Positions 6,740-8,914 of a DNA stretch of 8,914 nucleotides are shown piece after piece. The DNA is taken from contig PGXP01000051.1 in assembly GCA_002839205.1 (NCBI GenBank), positions 1 through 8,914 of the forward strand, written 5' to 3'. The notes below the pieces were generated by a model that ran no database searches, was not told where the DNA came from, and saw only the letters and a program-made list of their open reading frames with translations. How positions within the stretch are numbered: position 1 is the stretch's first letter; each line of letters starts with the position of its first letter. This DNA comes from Spirochaetae bacterium HGW-Spirochaetae-9. Its GTDB lineage: Bacteria > Spirochaetota > Spirochaetia > Treponematales > Rectinemataceae. Position numbers and translations under genes: made by a program.

Positions 6740-8236
6740 TTATTTCAGCTCTGTCCACCTGAAATCGAAGGTGTCGATGTTCGGGGTCATCCTGAATTCG
6801 ACAACATTGGATCTTGTCGCCACATAGCGATAGGAGGTTCCGAGATACACGAAGGGAACTTCCTTGGCCATGATCTCGAGGGCATCGGTATAGAGCTTCT
6901 TGCGGGCCGTGAAATCGGAGATGGTCACCGCTTTCTTGAGCATGTCGGCCACAGGCTGGTTGATCCACTTTACGTACTTGCCCGTGCCGTAGCCGGCCAG
7001 AGTCCCGTCGGGATCGAGCTTGCCGGTGTGGCCCACGACCGTGAAGTCATAGTTGCCGCCGGAGTAGACCGAGGAGAGCCAGGTGGACCAGTCCACAAGC
7101 TGGATCTTCACGTTCATGCCGACTTTCTCGAGCATCTGCTGCAGGAGTTCGGCAGCCTTTACGTGCAGGGGATAGTTCTGGGGAGCGTGGATCGTGAATT
7201 CCTTGTTCCCTACGCCCGCTTCCTTGAGAAGCTGCTTGGCCTTCTCGGGATTGTAGGGATAGAGGCTGGTGAAGTCCGTGTAGTAGGCGTTGCCGGTGTC
7301 CATGAAGGTCGAGCCCACCTTGCCGCCGCCATAAGCCACGTCGAGGACAAGCTGCTTGTCGATAGCGAAGTTGACAGCCTGGCGGACGCGGAGGTCGTTG
7401 AGCGGGGGCCTCGAATTGTTCATGGCCATTACCATGATGAGGGAGGTCAGCTCTTTCTTGATCGCGACCTTGGGATTGGCCTGGAGCTGGGGCAGATCTT
7501 CGGGATCGACGAATTCGACGGCCTCGATGGCGCCGGAGAGGAGACCCTGAACCTGGACGGCGCGCTCGGGGACGATGTTGAACTCGATGGCGAGGAGCTT
7601 GGGCAGACCCTTCATCCAGTAGTGGTCATTCCTGGCCATGGTGATCTTGTTGTCGCGCACCCACTTCACGAACTTGAAGGGGCCTGTGCCCACCGGTTCG
7701 GAGGCAAAGTTGTGACCCGACTCGATAAGGCCGGAGGGGAGGATGGCGCCCCAGCCCGAGGCGAGGCTGGCGAGGAGGGGAGCGTAGGGAGAGGCGAGGG
7801 TGAAGACGACGGTGGAGGCGTCGGGAGTCGCGATGATCTTTATCGGCGCGAACTCGCTCTTCTTGGGGGAGGCGACAGCCTCTGCCTTGATCCTGTCGAA
7901 GGTAGCCTTGACGTCCTTTGAGCTGAAGGTCTGGCCATTGTGGAAGACGACGCCCTGCCTGAGCTTGAAGGTCCAGGTGAGGCCGTCCGCCGATACGGTC
8001 CAGCTCTCGGCGAGGGCGGGAACGAGCTTGCCCGTGGTGTCGGGCTCGACGAGGGTGTCATAGAAGCTCTTGAGCACCTGGAATGTGAGGGTGCCCGAAG
8101 TCTTGTGCGGATCCAGGGTGTCCGGGTTGCCGGAGAGCCCGAAATTCATGATGCCTGAACCCTGGGCGAAGGCGTTGCCGGCCGACGCGAACACAAGCGC
8201 CAGGACCAGCAGACTCAGGACGATTCTGTTCTTCAT
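6740..8236 (-). CDS. ABC transporter solute-binding protein, family 5 (DppA/OppA type)
   Basis: This 498-residue extracytoplasmic binding protein belongs to SBP family 5, which binds peptides, opines, nickel complexes or some oligosaccharides for ABC uptake. The signal peptide MKNRI plus a hydrophobic stretch (6-18) leads to a likely cleavage after residue 24 (AFA|QGS). No lipobox cysteine is present. Family landmarks are NPDTLDPHKT (37-46), ALAESWTVSADGLTWTFKLR (74-93) and GVVFHNGQTFSSKDVKATFD (95-114). Further on, RVRQAVNFAIDK and YNPEKAKQLLKEAG are the usual lobe-II motifs. The ATG at 8236 has AAGGAG 6 nt upstream and lies 34 nt after the ATPase stop. It sits between the ATPase and the permease rather than first in the operon. 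Family-5 folds share little specificity information, so I cannot say whether peptides are the ligand. Confidence 0.94.
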   Translation of the reverse strand: MKNRIVLSLLVLALVFASAGNAFAQGSGIMNFGLSGNPDTLDPHKTSGTLTFQVLKSFYDTLVEPDTTGKLVPALAESWTVSADGLTWTFKLRQGVVFHNGQTFSSKDVKATFDRIKAEAVASPKKSEFAPIKIIATPDASTVVFTLASPYAPLLASLASGWGAILPSGLIESGHNFASEPVGTGPFKFVKWVRDNKITMARNDHYWMKGLPKLLAIEFNIVPERAVQVQGLLSGAIEAVEFVDPEDLPQLQANPKVAIKKELTSLIMVMAMNNSRPPLNDLRVRQAVNFAIDKQLVLDVAYGGGKVGSTFMDTGNAYYTDFTSLYPYNPEKAKQLLKEAGVGNKEFTIHAPQNYPLHVKAAELLQQMLEKVGMNVKIQLVDWSTWLSSVYSGGNYDFTVVGHTGKLDPDGTLAGYGTGKYVKWINQPVADMLKKAVTISDFTARKKLYTDALEIMAKEVPFVYLGTSYRYVATRSNVVEFRMTPNIDTFDFRWTELK

Positions 8237-8270
8237 GTCTTACTCCTTGTAGGTACCGACTTTCGGCCGG

Positions 8271-8914
8271 TCACACTTTATGACAGGACACGACGTGTCC
8301 TCCAGCGAGTTCCCGAAGCGAAGGAGCCGACGAGGTGCACTCGCCGTCTCCGAGGGGACAGAAGGGATAATAGGGGCATCCGGGGGAGGATTTTCTCGAA
8401 GCGAGCCGCGCCGCCAAGGTCTCGGCCGACTCCTCCTCCTGCTCGAAGCCCTGGGATCCGGCGCGCTGGGAGCCGCCGGGAATCGAGGAGATCAGGCGCC
8501 GGGTATAGGGATGCCTCGGACTCGAGACGAGGATTTCGGAGGGCGCCTCTTCCACGATCTTCCCTTTGAACATCACGCCTATAGTGTCGCACATGTAGGA
8601 CACGAGGTTAAGGTCGTGCGAGATGAAAAGGTAGGTCAGGGAGAATTTCTCCTTCAAATCTGACAGAAGATTGATGATCTGCGCCTGGATAGACACGTCC
8701 AGGTTGGAAACGGGCTCGTCCAGGACGAGGAATTCGGGCTCCATGGAGAGGGCTCTCGCGATCACGATGCGCTGCTTCTGGCCCCCCGAGAATTCATGGG
8801 GATAGCGGTTCCTGTAGGAATAGCTTATGCCCACGAGCTCGAGGAGGTCCTTTATCCTTTTGACGCGTTCCTCGAGCGGGATGCCCCTGTTGATCAGGCC
8901 CTCGGAGAGGCTGT
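8271..8914 (-). CDS. Peptide-family ABC transporter ATP-binding protein, DppF/OppF-like (5' end outside window)
   Basis: The 213 visible C-terminal residues carry the second half of an ABC ATPase that powers the importer encoded downstream. The signature FSGGQKQR is at 8792-8769, Walker B FLVLDEP at 8732-8712, and the H-loop FISHD has its histidine at 8618-8616. Walker A and the Q-loop lie upstream of 8914. The ARAL and DEPVSNLDVSIQAQ wording is closer to DppF/OppF than to DppD/OppD. After the domain comes HPYTRRLISSIP, then the oligopeptide-transporter C-terminal region with four cysteines spaced C-x5-C-x6-C-x17-C (8378-8283). The reading frame is open to the window edge; the GTG at 8834 is internal, not the start. 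The stop is TGA at 8271. The binding-protein gene follows after 34 nt in the same operon. Confidence 0.95.
   Translation of the reverse strand, partial: SLSEGLINRGIPLEERVKRIKDLLELVGISYSYRNRYPHEFSGGQKQRIVIARALSMEPEFLVLDEPVSNLDVSIQAQIINLLSDLKEKFSLTYLFISHDLNLVSYMCDTIGVMFKGKIVEEAPSEILVSSPRHPYTRRLISSIPGGSQRAGSQGFEQEEESAETLAARLASRKSSPGCPYYPFCPLGDGECTSSAPSLRELAGGHVVSCHKV

Noticed and set aside
7028..7921. A 297-codon plus-strand open frame inside the binding-protein gene
   Set aside because: Its product is a low-complexity Gly/Glu/Asp/Val-rich shadow of the opposite strand, with no plausible ribosome site or motif.
8237..8270. A promoter or terminator in the 34-nt gap between the ATPase and binding-protein genes
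   Set aside because: Only a 4-bp stem and no credible -35/-10 pair are visible. The gap mainly holds the ribosome site of the binding-protein gene.

Overview
The window holds parts of two consecutive operons, both on the minus strand, so transcription runs from position 8914 towards 1. Both pair a solute uptake system with small-molecule enzymes. The DNA is GC-rich, uses AGG heavily for arginine, and encodes exported binding proteins with classical signal peptides. This fits a free-living bacterium, probably an anaerobe or fermenter with a Gram-negative-type envelope, for instance a GC-rich spirochaete or a synergistete. That placement is an impression from codon use and protein style, not a demonstrated assignment.

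Operon 1 (8914 to 5064) is an ABC importer of the peptide/opine/nickel family. It contains the C-terminal part of a DppF/OppF-type ATPase (cut by the window edge), a family-5 solute-binding lipid-free periplasmic-type protein (8236-6740), a DppC/OppC-type permease (6739-5909) and a calcineurin-type metallophosphoesterase (5912-5064). The last gene overlaps the permease by ATGA. Only one permease and one ATPase are visible, so the partner permease and first ATPase presumably lie upstream of 8914. The coupled phosphoesterase suggests that the imported solute is, or becomes, a phosphoester, but this is inference.

The gap 5063-4887 carries no gene. It contains a good promoter (TTGACA, 16 bp, extended TGT-TAAGAT) and, just upstream of it, a 16-bp near-palindrome that could be a regulator site. 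No convincing terminator for operon 1 was found there.

Operon 2 (4886 to 1) is a complete tripartite tricarboxylate transporter (TTT): tctC binding protein, an unusually long tctB, and tctA. It is followed by an aldo/keto reductase whose ATG overlaps the tctA stop, and by a cupin D-lyxose ketol-isomerase-like gene cut off at position 1. A perfect 12-bp stem-loop sits between tctC and tctB and may set the ratio of binding protein to membrane subunits. The two enzymes point to a sugar or sugar-acid substrate rather than citrate.

I see no mobile element, CRISPR array, tRNA or rRNA, and no clearly new class of system. The most interesting points are the carbohydrate-enzyme context of the TTT transporter, the extended TctB and the phosphoesterase coupled to a peptide-family importer.
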